Origin: Streptomyces niphimycinicus | GTDB taxonomy: Bacteria; Actinomycetota; Actinomycetes; Streptomycetales; Streptomycetaceae | Assembly: GCF_018883605.1 (NCBI RefSeq) | Contig: NZ_JAHLEM010000017.1 | Location: 1-64,000, forward strand | Direction: 5' to 3' | Length of the DNA: 64,000 nucleotides | Shown here: one piece after another, positions 15,452 through 24,789 of the stretch | Numbering within the stretch: the first letter of the stretch is position 1 | How the letters are laid out: every line of letters begins with the position of its first letter | Translations under genes and position numbers: made by a program | Notes under the pieces: generated by a model | The model's database searches: none | Told to the model about the DNA's origin: nothing | The model's input: the letters and a program-made list of their open reading frames with translations, nothing else

Positions 15452-18400
15452 ACGGACACCAGGCGCCGATGGCTGCCGTTCCAGGTGTAGTGCAGCGTGG
15501 CTACGCCGCGTACGTGCGGATCGCGCAGGCACTCGTAGATGTGCAGGGAAGGGACCTCGGGCCAGTTGCCCATGAGCCGTTCGCTGGTGAGGACGAAGTC
15601 GAGATCGAGATCGACGAGGAGCCGCCCCAGACGTCCATGGGTGGGCTCGTCGACCTTGGCGAAGGCATCGTCGAGAAGGATCAGGCGTGGTGCGTTCGGC
15701 GCCGCTTCGCCGAGGGTGGTGAAGTGCGCGGCGGCCGCGGCGAACAGTACGAGGTAGGAGAGCACGCGCTGCTCGCCCTGGCTGAGCCCGGTGCGGCCGG
15801 TGAGCCTGCGCTTGCGGTTCGGGGCGGCGTCCTCGACGACGAAGGTGTGGAAGCGGAACCAGTCCCGGTAGTCCAGGGCGGTGCGCAGGTGGGCGGCATA
15901 GCCGGCTGAGGGGTCGGCCCTGCGCGCGTCTTCGATACGGCGTTGCAGCACCTCACGGAGTTGCTCGGTCTGCTCGCGCGTCCGCAGTCCGGAGGGGCTG
16001 CGGAGGAGCTCGACGGCGGCTCGTACATCGGCGTCGACGTCTTCGTCCAGCTTCCACTGCAGCTCAACGCCGAGACCGTGTGACGTACGAACCGTCTTCA
16101 GCGTGCTGTTGAGAGCAGCGACCAGATTGGCGGCGGTGATGACCTGCGCCGACAGATGGTCACCGAGTTCGCCGGCGAGGAAGCGCTGAAAGACTTCGCG
16201 TTCACGCTCGGTGAGTCGGCCCCGGGCCTCGGCGGCCTGCTCGGCGATGCGTTCGCCGATCTGGGCGACATCCTGGGGTCCGTGGTCGTCGAGCAGTCGG
16301 CAGACCTTGATCCCGTCCAGCTCTTCGAGTTGCGCGTCGTAGCCGCCCGCGAGTTGGTCACGAAGTTCGGTGTGCCGGTTGAGCAGCGCACTGTCCGACA
16401 CGTCGTGCTTCGGCTGGTCAAGACCACCCTTCACGGCTTCAGCGAGGTCACGCAGCGCTCGTATGCGACTCCGGATATCGGCCAAGGGCTCGTCCCCGTG
16501 CCGCTCCGGCAACTCCGAACGGTCCAAGCCCGCGCCGCTCAGCACTTCCGGCCGGGACAGTGCCTTGCGCAGCGCGTTCCCGGCCGTGATCACCGCGGTC
16601 TCCTGCGTGCGCAGCTCCACGCGGCGGCTTTCTTCCTTCTCCTCGGCGCGGACCCTCTCATCGTGGAGCTCTCCCAGCGCCCTCTGCGCCTCTGGTACGG
16701 AGCGAACCGCAGACGCGATGCGCCCCTTCGTCTCCGCCTCACGCGCCAGGATCTCGTCCTCGGCGCTCCCGACGGCCTCTTCGAGCGTACGGAGGGCCTG
16801 ACGAGCGGGCCGCAGCTCATCGAGACGAAGTTGGTAGTCCTGCTCGGCTTCCAGGCGGTCATCACAAGCCCGGCCATAGCCCTCGTGCTCCGCCACGCTG
16901 CTGCTCAGGTCTCGGACCGTGCTCTGGATTGCCCTCTGCACGTGCTTGATGCCGCCTTGCAAGCCAGCCAGTGCCGTCCGTACTCGTGACAGGGCATCAG
17001 GGTCGGTCGGGAGATCATTGGCTGTCGCGGTAGCCTCGGCTTCGGCACGGTCGGCTACAGCCGTGCTGCGGATCTCTTCGGCCTCGCGCGTGGCGCTGAC
17101 CACCTTCCCGGCAAGGACTTGTACGACGGTCTCGGCGTCCTTGATCTGGGACCACGCGTGGGCCAAATGCCGTGCCTGTGGGAACACCCGCATCCCCGAA
17201 GCCAGGCCACGTCGCCACGCGTCGATCTCTGCCAGACCGTGGTGCTCGATGGTGAGCCGCTGCTCCACCTCGGCCAACGCCTGCTCCAGCTCTGCCAGCT
17301 TCCGGCGCCGGGTCTCGGCACGAACGGCAGCACCGACGTATTCCGCCTCGTCCTTCATGTGCCGGCCGCGGAGAGCGCCGAGGCGCCAACTGCCGTCGTA
17401 GTACACGGCACTGGCCGCCGTGGTCTCCTCGGACGACGAGAGCGCGATGGTGCGCAGGATGCGCTCCACCTGTTCGATGGTGACGACACTCTCGGGATAT
17501 GAGACGGCACGCAGTGCGTTGCCCAGCGTTGCACCGTTCCCCGCTGACTGCCCGGGCACGAACAGGGTGTCGCGCGTAAGCGGATCGAGAACGACGCCGT
17601 CCGCGGTGACCCAGGAGTCCAGGATGCCGCTCGCTTCCAAGGCCGCTTCCAAGCCCGCTCGCTCGGCTGAGGCCAGTCCATCGGCGAAGTCCACCAGGCG
17701 GAAGAACGGCTCCCCTGTGCCGGGTGCTCGTTCTGTTCCACGGTGGTACGGGACGGGAGGCTCCGGGTCCGTGCGTCGTTCCCATTCCTCTTGCAGCCCG
17801 ACAAGCCGATCGCGCTCCTCAGAGAGGAGGCTCACCCTCAGCGCAAGAGCGTCCCGCCGCTCGGCCAGAACCTCGCCGTAAGGATCCAGCACGGCGTGAG
17901 CGACCTGCTGCGCCTCCACGTCGATCCCCGCGTGCAGAACTTGTTCGGCGAATGACGCGTCCGATGACGTCTCAAGCTCGACCGTGCCCCGGAGAGGCGT
18001 CAGCGAAGGGCACTCCGGTCCGATGGCGAGGGACATCCGCGATGCCCACTCGGCAACCTCCTGGGCGTACGCACCACTCTCTTCGACAGCATTCGCACGG
18101 TGATTCGTGAGTTGGCTGGCCGCTTCCTCGGCTTCGCCCTCAAGCCGCTCCCGTTTGGTATCCGCAGCGGCCGCGGCTGCCTGGGATGCGCGGGCTTTGG
18201 CGGCGAGGCCGTCCACTTCCTGCACCATCCGCAGCCGATGCTTCACCACCGACTGCGAACCTTCCAACTGCCCATGCCATGCGTCCAACGTGGCCCGGGT
18301 GGAGGTCACATCAGGAACGGTCACGCTGCGATGCCGTACGATCTGTGGTTCTTCGGCAGGGCTGAGGACCTCCACCTCGGTCGGCCCGCCCAGACTCGTG

Positions 18401-19680
18401 TGGTGCAGGGGGACCGCTTCGCCGAGGTGCCCCGACGGCAGCCCTGCCTTCTCCGCCGTGGTCAACAGCTCCCGGTGCTCTGCCGCGAGCTCGCCGATCC
18501 GGTTCCCGAGGCGCTGGGTCCCTTCGGCCAACCGGTCCGCCGCGTACTCCTCAGCACGATGTGCGCTGAGCACGGAGGCAAAGGACGTCTCGGCGGCAGT
18601 ACCCAAGGCAGCCACAGTGTTGCGCCGTTCGGACAGCTCGGCCAGGCTGCGGTACTTGTCACTCGCCTGAAGAGCTTCGAGCTCCGTCTGCGCCCTTTCC
18701 CGCTCCCGTCGTAGATCCCGTAGTCGGGTATTGGCCTCTGCTTCCCGGATCCTCAGATCGTTCGTCGCCTTGGCGGCGTCGCCCGCTTTCCGGCGCTGCT
18801 GAGCAAGCGCATCCAGCTCCTTGCTGACTCCGTCGGACACCCGGCGGAGGACACCGGCCAGGTAGCCGCGGTAACTGGTGAGGAAGGTGCGAAGCGCCGT
18901 GTCGGTTCGTTCCAGCCGACCGAGCTCATCGCGTACGGCATCCAGATCATGGAGGTTACGCGCTACCTTCTCCACGACCTCTTCCTCCAGCCCCGGCAGG
19001 GTCTCGCTGAGCAGAGATACGAGCCCACCGGACTCGATGCGGTCGCCGACGGTGGGACGGCGCAGCCGGTGGAGGAGCTGAGTCAGGTTGCGATAACGAG
19101 TGGTGTCGGTGATACCGAAGAGCTCACGGGCCACGCGGGACCGGTGCTGGACGGCCCTCTCCGTCACATTGTCCGGGCCGATTTTCTCCTTGAGCTTCTC
19201 GACCGGCAGGGGTTTCCCTTCCTCGACGAGGTGGAGATCCTCCCCGATACGGAGCGGCGTGACGAAGAAGGCCGGGATTGCCTTCTTGGTCGACTTCGAT
19301 GCCCGAATCGCTGCACCGAGAGTGAGGTACCGGTCGCCTCCGTCGACCGTTGTCATACGGAACTCGACCCAGAGGTACCCCAGGCGATTCGTCTGCTCGA
19401 AGCCGTCCAGCATCAGCCAGACGAGCGTGGTCCGACCGGTACCGGTGGCGTCCAGGGCCCGGGAATCGCCGTCCAGCAGATACGGCAGCAGCATCTCCAG
19501 CGCCTTGGACTTGCCCGCGCCGTTCTTGCCGCGCAGAAGCAGCCGCCCGTCACCGAACGAGAATTCTTGCTCGTCGTACTGCCAGACGTTGCGAATCCCC
19601 GCTCGGTGCAACCGGAAACGGTGAGACGAGGAAGGTACGGAACGCTGCAGGGGGATGGGTGCGCTCGTATCAGAGCTCAT
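15448..19680 (-). CDS. jetC: Wadjet JetC-like SMC ATPase (TIGR02680)
   Basis: 1410 residues from ATG 19680, which overlaps the upstream stop by ATGA. Walker A (RGKNGAGKSKAL) lies at about residue 50, followed by a long alternating coiled coil. The C-terminal head has an ABC signature-like LSQGEQRVLSYL and Walker B PRLILLDDAFAKVD. The coiled-coil arms are interrupted near the middle by a hinge-like globular stretch (FRLVDFADGLASAERAGLEAAL to VLDPLTRDTLFV), which also looks family-typical. This is the motor that would extrude plasmid DNA. It is intact in length and motifs, which argues the system is functional. The operon order (DUF2397, DUF2398, SMC, DUF2399) is the standard one. Confidence 0.92.
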   Translation of the reverse strand: MSSDTSAPIPLQRSVPSSSHRFRLHRAGIRNVWQYDEQEFSFGDGRLLLRGKNGAGKSKALEMLLPYLLDGDSRALDATGTGRTTLVWLMLDGFEQTNRLGYLWVEFRMTTVDGGDRYLTLGAAIRASKSTKKAIPAFFVTPLRIGEDLHLVEEGKPLPVEKLKEKIGPDNVTERAVQHRSRVARELFGITDTTRYRNLTQLLHRLRRPTVGDRIESGGLVSLLSETLPGLEEEVVEKVARNLHDLDAVRDELGRLERTDTALRTFLTSYRGYLAGVLRRVSDGVSKELDALAQQRRKAGDAAKATNDLRIREAEANTRLRDLRRERERAQTELEALQASDKYRSLAELSERRNTVAALGTAAETSFASVLSAHRAEEYAADRLAEGTQRLGNRIGELAAEHRELLTTAEKAGLPSGHLGEAVPLHHTSLGGPTEVEVLSPAEEPQIVRHRSVTVPDVTSTRATLDAWHGQLEGSQSVVKHRLRMVQEVDGLAAKARASQAAAAAADTKRERLEGEAEEAASQLTNHRANAVEESGAYAQEVAEWASRMSLAIGPECPSLTPLRGTVELETSSDASFAEQVLHAGIDVEAQQVAHAVLDPYGEVLAERRDALALRVSLLSEERDRLVGLQEEWERRTDPEPPVPYHRGTERAPGTGEPFFRLVDFADGLASAERAGLEAALEASGILDSWVTADGVVLDPLTRDTLFVPGQSAGNGATLGNALRAVSYPESVVTIEQVERILRTIALSSSEETTAASAVYYDGSWRLGALRGRHMKDEAEYVGAAVRAETRRRKLAELEQALAEVEQRLTIEHHGLAEIDAWRRGLASGMRVFPQARHLAHAWSQIKDAETVVQVLAGKVVSATREAEEIRSTAVADRAEAEATATANDLPTDPDALSRVRTALAGLQGGIKHVQRAIQSTVRDLSSSVAEHEGYGRACDDRLEAEQDYQLRLDELRPARQALRTLEEAVGSAEDEILAREAETKGRIASAVRSVPEAQRALGELHDERVRAEEKEESRRVELRTQETAVITAGNALRKALSRPEVLSGAGLDRSELPERHGDEPLADIRSRIRALRDLAEAVKGGLDQPKHDVSDSALLNRHTELRDQLAGGYDAQLEELDGIKVCRLLDDHGPQDVAQIGERIAEQAAEARGRLTEREREVFQRFLAGELGDHLSAQVITAANLVAALNSTLKTVRTSHGLGVELQWKLDEDVDADVRAAVELLRSPSGLRTREQTEQLREVLQRRIEDARRADPSAGYAAHLRTALDYRDWFRFHTFVVEDAAPNRKRRLTGRTGLSQGEQRVLSYLVLFAAAAAHFTTLGEAAPNAPRLILLDDAFAKVDEPTHGRLGRLLVDLDLDFVLTSERLMGNWPEVPSLHIYECLRDPHVRGVATLHYTWNGSHRRLVSV

Positions 19681-21002
19681 AGCGGCAGCTCCTGCTGTAC
19701 GTCGGTCTCGGGGCGTCCCCGGGCAGCTTTGCGAACGGTGACCTGAGTGGCGTAACGGGCGGCAGCGGCGAGAAGAACCAGGCCGGTTTCCTCCTCGCGC
19801 GTCCCTGTGACGTCCGTGACAGAACGATCTTCTGGGACCCTTTCGTCGTATCCCTCGGGCAAGCCCTGTCCCTGAGAGCGGAGTCGGCTGACGCGGGCCA
19901 CGAGCCGCATGCGCGACAGCAAGTCCAGTACGGCGTCGCGCAGGGCGGTCTGGTCCTCCAGGTATCCGCGCTGCCAGTTGCTCCGCCGTCCGTACTCCTC
20001 GACGAGTTCAGCCAGCAGCTCGTCCACCATCCCGTCGGGAACGGCGACACCGATCACCAATCGGCCCCCCGTCGCCGGATGTCCCGGACTGTCGGGCCGC
20101 AGGCGCTCCACCAACTGCTCCAGCAAGAGCAGCGCGGCCTGCGCGACGGTTCCGGTGCCGGGGAGGTGCACATCGGTCACTTCCTCCTCGGCGTCGACCA
20201 GCACCACCCCCTCAGCCCGGATCTCGGCCTCCAGACCCAGAAGTTCGGAGAACGCCTGGGCTTCCCTGCGCTGCCGGGTACGCAGCCAGTCACGCTCGGC
20301 GTCCGTCAGATCGTCGAGGTACACGGCCGGCGTCTCCACCAGCATTCGGCGGACGTACGTGCGAGGACCGCCGAAGCCGGGGTCCGCTGCTCTCCGTACC
20401 AGGTCAGTACCGTCCCGGCTTTGCGCGAGGGGACCGGCGACGACAGCGCGGGCGATCTCTCGGTCGATAGTGATCAGCGCTTCGCCGCCGTCCTCCTGAG
20501 TGACCGCGTTGACGCTGCCTTCGGTTTGGATGAGCACGCCCCAGTCGACCAACTGGCGCAGCGCTGCGGCCAGAGTCCGCTTCTCCGCCGCCCGGCCCGT
20601 GCCCTCCAGCTCAACGCCGGCGTCGGCTGCCGCGGCTTTGATGTCGGCGACCAATCGTGACAGCAGCAGTTGCTCCGGAGCTGTCACCAGGACCGACAGA
20701 GCCAAGGCCAAGCAGGCGTAGGTGCGTGGGGTGAAGGGCGTGCCGGTGGAACGCTCCAGCCGGTGTCCCGCGCCGGCGCCCAACCCAGCTTTGAACAGCC
20801 GAGCATAGGAGGTGTCGACGAGGAGCTGGTAGCCGAGGACCTGCTGGAATCGCTTCGCCAGCCAGTCGGCATGCCTGCGGATCAGTGGAAACAGATCGGA
20901 GTGTGGCCCGGCCGCTGTCACCAGCGGGTGAACGAGCAGCAGTCTGGCGGCACTTCGGCGCTCGGCTGCAAGGGCGACATCATGGGCTGAGGGAAGGGTC
21001 AC
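19677..21002 (-). CDS. jetB: Wadjet JetB-like protein (DUF2398/TIGR02678)
   Basis: 441 residues from GTG 21002, which overlaps the upstream stop as GTGA. The start S-A-A-R-L-L-L-V-H-P-L-V and the middle FKAGLG plus RTYACLALALSVL are characteristic of DUF2398 proteins. A YVRRMLVETPAVYLDDLTDAERDWL segment, typical of the family, follows. In Wadjet complexes this is a kleisin-interacting winged-helix (KITE-like) subunit joining the kleisin-like JetA to the SMC heads. No catalytic motif is expected and none is seen. It is co-transcribed and translationally coupled on both sides. Confidence 0.88.
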   Translation of the reverse strand: MTLPSAHDVALAAERRSAARLLLVHPLVTAAGPHSDLFPLIRRHADWLAKRFQQVLGYQLLVDTSYARLFKAGLGAGAGHRLERSTGTPFTPRTYACLALALSVLVTAPEQLLLSRLVADIKAAAADAGVELEGTGRAAEKRTLAAALRQLVDWGVLIQTEGSVNAVTQEDGGEALITIDREIARAVVAGPLAQSRDGTDLVRRAADPGFGGPRTYVRRMLVETPAVYLDDLTDAERDWLRTRQRREAQAFSELLGLEAEIRAEGVVLVDAEEEVTDVHLPGTGTVAQAALLLLEQLVERLRPDSPGHPATGGRLVIGVAVPDGMVDELLAELVEEYGRRSNWQRGYLEDQTALRDAVLDLLSRMRLVARVSRLRSQGQGLPEGYDERVPEDRSVTDVTGTREEETGLVLLAAAARYATQVTVRKAARGRPETDVQQELPL

Positions 21003-22627
21003 GACACGCTCACCCCGGCCTCTTGGCCTTCCTTGGCAGTGGAGCTCTCGACGCTCAGCTCCAGATCGTCCAGGAGAAGCTCGCCGTCGACCGAGTGCAG
21101 CACCGTGTCCGCACCGGCTATGCGTCGCACCGTGAGACGGATCCCAAGTTCAGCATCCTCGCTCTGCGCCGCGTCCAGGGCGAAGCTGCCGCCGACCTGG
21201 TCCGTTCCAGGGCCCTGGTTCCGCCGCAACTGAGCGTTGCCCAATGCCGTTGCCAGGAGTTCGAGTAACAAGGCAAGGGCGGCAGAGGTGAGCCGGACCT
21301 GAGCGAAGCGCCCGGAAGCACTGCGCAGCTCCTCTGAGGCAGCTCGTCTGGCCGCGGCTCGGTCGCGTGCGGCCTGCTGGAGCCGTCGCTTTTGCTGGGA
21401 ATGGTCCTCCACGGCCGATGCCCGGCCCCGCTGGGCTCGGTTGCCCCGCTCGCGGAGTGCTACCGGAACCTCCACCACGGGCCCGGTCCACCAGCTCGTG
21501 TATGCGGGCACCGCCTCGTCCGTGGCCGGTGGCACGCCCAGATGCCGGGCGCTGTACAGACCGAACGCGGCGACCGCGATGTCATGCGCTTCGCCAGGGG
21601 CTGCTTCGTCGAACCACCGGGCGAGGCGCAACAGGTCCTTGCGCCGTGACATCTCGCCGGAAGCCGAACGGAGCATCCGCTTGGCATTGGCGAGCAGCGA
21701 CTGTAGCGCGCGCAGCGTGGCATCACGCAGTTGATCGACCTGACTGCCTTGTCCGTCGGCGTCGGAGAACCAGCCGCGCAACGCCTCCCAATCGGCCATC
21801 TCGCGGCCCCGGCTGCGCTGCACTCGAATCCCCGCTTCTCCCTCCAGCCCGGCCTTGGCTCCGCCAAGGCCACGTGAGTGCGCGTCGAGCCGATCGAGGA
21901 GATCAGGTAGCTGAGGCCAAAGACTGCTGAGAACCGCGGCGATGCGGGGCGCGCGAAAGGACACATCCTCGGTAATCGCCTCGACGTAATCGAGGAGCAG
22001 TTCCTTGAAGCCGTGATACTCGGCGCTGTCCAGGTCGTAGCGGGCGAGCACTTGGCCCAGATAGGCGTAGAAGTCCCTGACAGAGTCCGCGAACTCGGTG
22101 AACTGGACGAAGATGGTGCTTACCCGCTCCAGCGCGTCCTGTGCCTCCACCCCACCCGGCTCCTGGACGAGTCGGGTCAACTCCCGGAGCCCACGCTCGA
22201 CCAGCGCCAGCAACTCGCTGCTGACCTCGCGGGCGGCGTCCGCCCCCGCCAGCACCTCGTCCGCATCTCGCTGGATCCGTTCGCCCAGCTTCGACAACTG
22301 GTAGCGAGACCGGGCGCGCTGGTATTCAGTGATGCTCGATGCCTTCACCGTATGGCTGCTGCGCAACAGGTTGCCCCACCGCACCAGTTGTTCGAGCCGA
22401 ACGGCAAGCGTCTCGGCGTCGAGTCCCGATGCGGGCCCACCGGAATCAGTGAGTTTCGCCAACACGTCCGGCACCGCCATATCCGCCAGCAATGTCGCGC
22501 AGAACACCCGCATGATGGCGACATGCTCCAGCCGCTCCGGCGCGCTGAGATACGAATAGGCGGTCAGCCGTTGCCACGCTTCACCACGGTCGGGCTCTGC
22601 CGGGGGGACCTGTGCGGATTCCTCCAT
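20999..22627 (-). CDS. jetA: Wadjet JetA-like protein (DUF2397/TIGR02677)
   Basis: 542 residues from ATG 22627. The frame is open upstream through the promoter region and into the tRNA-Pro gene, but that part has no family features. The start MEESAQVPPAEP leads into TAYSYLSAPERLEHVAIMRVF, a typical DUF2397 beginning. Residues 150-260 have the helical FTEFADSVRDFYAYLGQVLARYDLD block seen in the family. The ribosome site before ATG 22627 is weak (GTAGCCTCGTAGTC), so a nearby GTG is possible. It should act as the kleisin-like subunit that bridges the SMC heads. As first gene of the operon it lies about 340 bp from the tRNA-Pro gene. Confidence 0.85.
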   Translation of the reverse strand: MEESAQVPPAEPDRGEAWQRLTAYSYLSAPERLEHVAIMRVFCATLLADMAVPDVLAKLTDSGGPASGLDAETLAVRLEQLVRWGNLLRSSHTVKASSITEYQRARSRYQLSKLGERIQRDADEVLAGADAAREVSSELLALVERGLRELTRLVQEPGGVEAQDALERVSTIFVQFTEFADSVRDFYAYLGQVLARYDLDSAEYHGFKELLLDYVEAITEDVSFRAPRIAAVLSSLWPQLPDLLDRLDAHSRGLGGAKAGLEGEAGIRVQRSRGREMADWEALRGWFSDADGQGSQVDQLRDATLRALQSLLANAKRMLRSASGEMSRRKDLLRLARWFDEAAPGEAHDIAVAAFGLYSARHLGVPPATDEAVPAYTSWWTGPVVEVPVALRERGNRAQRGRASAVEDHSQQKRRLQQAARDRAAARRAASEELRSASGRFAQVRLTSAALALLLELLATALGNAQLRRNQGPGTDQVGGSFALDAAQSEDAELGIRLTVRRIAGADTVLHSVDGELLLDDLELSVESSTAKEGQEAGVSVS

Positions 22628-22968
22628 GACTACGAGGCTACGCACCGGGACTGACAGCAAACCTCTGTCTTGCACTGCGGACCCGTACCGGTGCGGGCAT
22701 CCCAGTGCGCGTCGGCTCAGGCTGGTGCAGCACGCGGGGCGGCGTCGGGGGCTGCACCCTCGTACTGCCTGGACACGAGCCAGATGCTTGATCACGTGGA
22801 GCGTCTCGGTAGGTGTCCCGCCGGAGCACCGGACCGCTGCCTCGTGGGCGGCTCCTTGGGAGCCGGATTTCGGAGTCGGCTCCCAAACGGCTCCCAAGGG
22901 GCCCTGGAAACGAGTCAGGGACCCGACCCGCTTTCGCGGATCAGGCCCCTGACCTGGTGTTCCTTCAG
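22628..22968. other. region between tRNA-Pro and the Wadjet operon
   Basis: 340 bp without a gene. It must contain the Wadjet promoter (leftward) and the tRNA-Pro 3' flank. It holds the perfect palindrome GGCTCC-TTG-GGAGCC at 22850-22864 and the arm-like doublet at 22878-22896. These are the features expected of an integrated element's end. Confidence 0.6.
22878..22896 (+). repeat. paired GGCTCCCA arm-type repeats, right
   Basis: GGCTCCCA octamers starting at 22878 and 22889, 11 bp apart as in the pair at 4319-4337. They end about 70 bp before the tRNA-Pro 3' end. The flanking palindrome at 22850 adds another GGCTCC in each orientation. Confidence 0.5.
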
Positions 22969-23042
22969 TCGGGGTGGCGGGATTTGAACCCACGACCTCT
23001 TCGTCCCGAACGAAGCGCGCTGCCAAGCTGCGCTACACCCCG
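22969..23042 (-). tRNA. tRNA-Pro (CGG anticodon)
   Basis: Read on the minus strand, acceptor CGGGGTG pairs with CACCCCG and the discriminator is A. The D arm is GCGC-AGCTTGGCA-GCGC and the anticodon stem CTTCG/CGAAG carries loop TTCGGGA (anticodon CGG). The T arm is GTGGG-TTCAAAT-CCCGC. The CCA is not encoded. The intact gene marks the core-genome side of the island; its 3' half is what recurs at 1902, 4171 and 11416. Confidence 0.93.
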
Positions 23043-23147
23043 AAGCAACGAGCTCTACTTTAGCCGACCTGTGGCCAGAGACGAAATCCGGTTTTCGAGG
23101 TCTCGCAGGTCGGGGCGTTCCGGGCGGTTTTGGCGGGCGGGGTGAGG

Positions 23148-24086
23148 TCAGGGGGTCTGGGGGGTCAGGGTGAGGAGGGTGGCTTCCGGGGGGCAGGCGA
23201 AGCGGACCGGGGTGTAGCGGTTGGTGCCGCAGCCCGCGGAGACGTGGAGGTACGAGGTGTGGCCGCCGGCCTGGTGCTGGGAGAGGCCCTTGACCCGGCG
23301 GGTGTCGAGGTCGCAGTTGGTGACCAGGGCGCCGTAGAAGGGGATGCAGAGCTGGCCGCCGTGGGTGTGGCCGGCGAGGATCAGGGGGTAGCGGTCGGCC
23401 GTGAAGGCGTCGAGGACGCGCAGATACGGGGCGTGGACCACGGCGAGGGAGAGGTCGGCGCCCGTCTCGGGGCCGCCGGCCACCTCGGCGTAGCGGTCGC
23501 GCTTGATGTGGGGGTCGTCGAGGCCGGTGAGGGCGATCTCGATGTCCTCAAGCTTCAGTCGGCCGCGCGTGTTCGACAGCCCGACCCAGCCGGCCGCGTC
23601 GAAGGCGTCACGCAGCTCCGTCCACGGGTTGTGGATGGCGCCGACGACCGGGGGGTTGCCGTTCAGACCGTGCTTTCCGCTGGCCTTCTCCAAGATGTAG
23701 CGGGCGGGGTTGCGCGGCTTCGGGCCGTAGTAGTCGTTCGAGCCGAAGACGTAGGCGCCGGGGAACTCCATCAGTGGGCCCAGCGCGTCCAGGACCTCCG
23801 GCACGCCCTCCGGGTCCGAGAGGTTGTCGCCGGTGTTCACCACGAAGTCGGGGCGCAGCCCGGCGAGGGACTGGAGCCAGCGCTGCTTCTTGCGCTGTCC
23901 GCTGACCAGGTGGATGTCGGAGATCTGGAGGACGCGCAGGGGTCGCATCCCCTGCGGGAGCACCGGAACGGTGATCCGCCGGAGCCGGAAGGACCGGACT
24001 TCGAAGCCGGCGGCGTAGGCGAGGCCGGCCGCGCCGACCGCCGTGATTCCCAGGGGTACTCCGTATCGCGCGCGCATGCCGTCCAT
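23148..24086 (-). CDS. membrane-associated metallophosphoesterase
   Basis: 312 residues. An N-terminal hydrophobic segment (VPLGITAVGAAGLAYAAGF) anchors a calcineurin-like phosphoesterase domain. Metal-binding motifs are QISDIHL (D-x-H), NTGDNLSD (G-D-N), GSNDYYG (G-N-D/H type) and LAGHTHGGQLCIPF (G-H-x-H). It resembles YkuE/YaeI-type enzymes that act on phospholipid or UDP-sugar substrates, but the substrate cannot be read from sequence. ATG 24086 or 24077 could be the start. It is the first core gene beyond the tRNA-Pro and is divergent from the YqeY-like gene. Confidence 0.88.
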   Translation of the reverse strand: MDGMRARYGVPLGITAVGAAGLAYAAGFEVRSFRLRRITVPVLPQGMRPLRVLQISDIHLVSGQRKKQRWLQSLAGLRPDFVVNTGDNLSDPEGVPEVLDALGPLMEFPGAYVFGSNDYYGPKPRNPARYILEKASGKHGLNGNPPVVGAIHNPWTELRDAFDAAGWVGLSNTRGRLKLEDIEIALTGLDDPHIKRDRYAEVAGGPETGADLSLAVVHAPYLRVLDAFTADRYPLILAGHTHGGQLCIPFYGALVTNCDLDTRRVKGLSQHQAGGHTSYLHVSAGCGTNRYTPVRFACPPEATLLTLTPQTP

Positions 24087-24154
24087 GGTCGCAGAACGCG
24101 GCCGGGGGAGAAATCTTCGGGTGATTCCCGGCCAGTGCTGGCAGACTCGACGCC

Positions 24155-24625
24155 ATGACCACCACGCTCAAGTCCAGGCTTCAGGCCGATCTCACCGCGG
24201 CGATCAGGGCGCGCGACGAGCTGCGTTCCTCGACTCTCCGGCTCACCATCAGCGCGATCACGAAGGAAGAGGTCGCGGGCGAGAGGGCCCGTGAGCTGTC
24301 CGACGCCGAGGTGGAGAAGATCGTCGCGCGGGAGTCCAAGAAGCGCCGCGAGGCGGCCGAGGCGTTCGAGAAGGGTGGACGCGCGGAGCAGGCCGAGCGG
24401 GAGCGGGCGGAGGGCGAGGTGCTCGCCGAGTATCTGCCGAAGCCTCTTACGGACGACGAGCTGAACGCCCTGGTGGCCGAGGCGGTGCGGGAGGCCGCGG
24501 CGGGCGGTGCGGAGGGGCAGCGGGCCATGGGCGTCGTGATGAAGATCGTGAACCCGAAGATCGCCGGGCGGGCGGAGGGCGGCCGGGTCGCCGCCGCGGT
24601 GAAGCGGCAGCTCGCGGGCGGGTAG
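24155..24625 (+). CDS. GatB/YqeY domain protein
   Basis: 156 residues from ATG 24155 (MTTTLKSRLQADLTAAIRARD). It has the typical YqeY pattern: RSSTLRLTISAITKEEV, a lysine/arginine-rich helix ESKKRREAAEAFEKGGR, then EVLAEYLPKPLTDDEL and the C-terminal GVVMKIVNPKIAGRAEG. The fold matches the tRNA-tail-binding domain of GatB, yet free-standing members have no firmly known function. It is complete in length and lies divergently 68 bp from the phosphoesterase. A strong bidirectional hairpin follows. Confidence 0.9.
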   Translation: MTTTLKSRLQADLTAAIRARDELRSSTLRLTISAITKEEVAGERARELSDAEVEKIVARESKKRREAAEAFEKGGRAEQAERERAEGEVLAEYLPKPLTDDELNALVAEAVREAAAGGAEGQRAMGVVMKIVNPKIAGRAEGGRVAAAVKRQLAGG

Positions 24626-24789
24626 CCGGCCGGCTGGGTAGCGGGCGGGTCGCTCGCTTTCGCTTGTCGAGCGTTCTTGCGTTGCGTTGTGGTTGCTCAC
24701 TCTGTGTCGTCAGACTGTCGTCATGGCAACCGTAAGGATCGCGGCGTCGCCATCCCGCCCACACACGAGTCGCCATCCCGCCCACACAC

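Noticed and set aside
22628-23026. N-terminal extension of the Wadjet DUF2397 protein into the tRNA-Pro gene
   Set aside because: The open frame runs through promoter sequence and the tRNA gene; family similarity starts at MEESAQVPPAEP.
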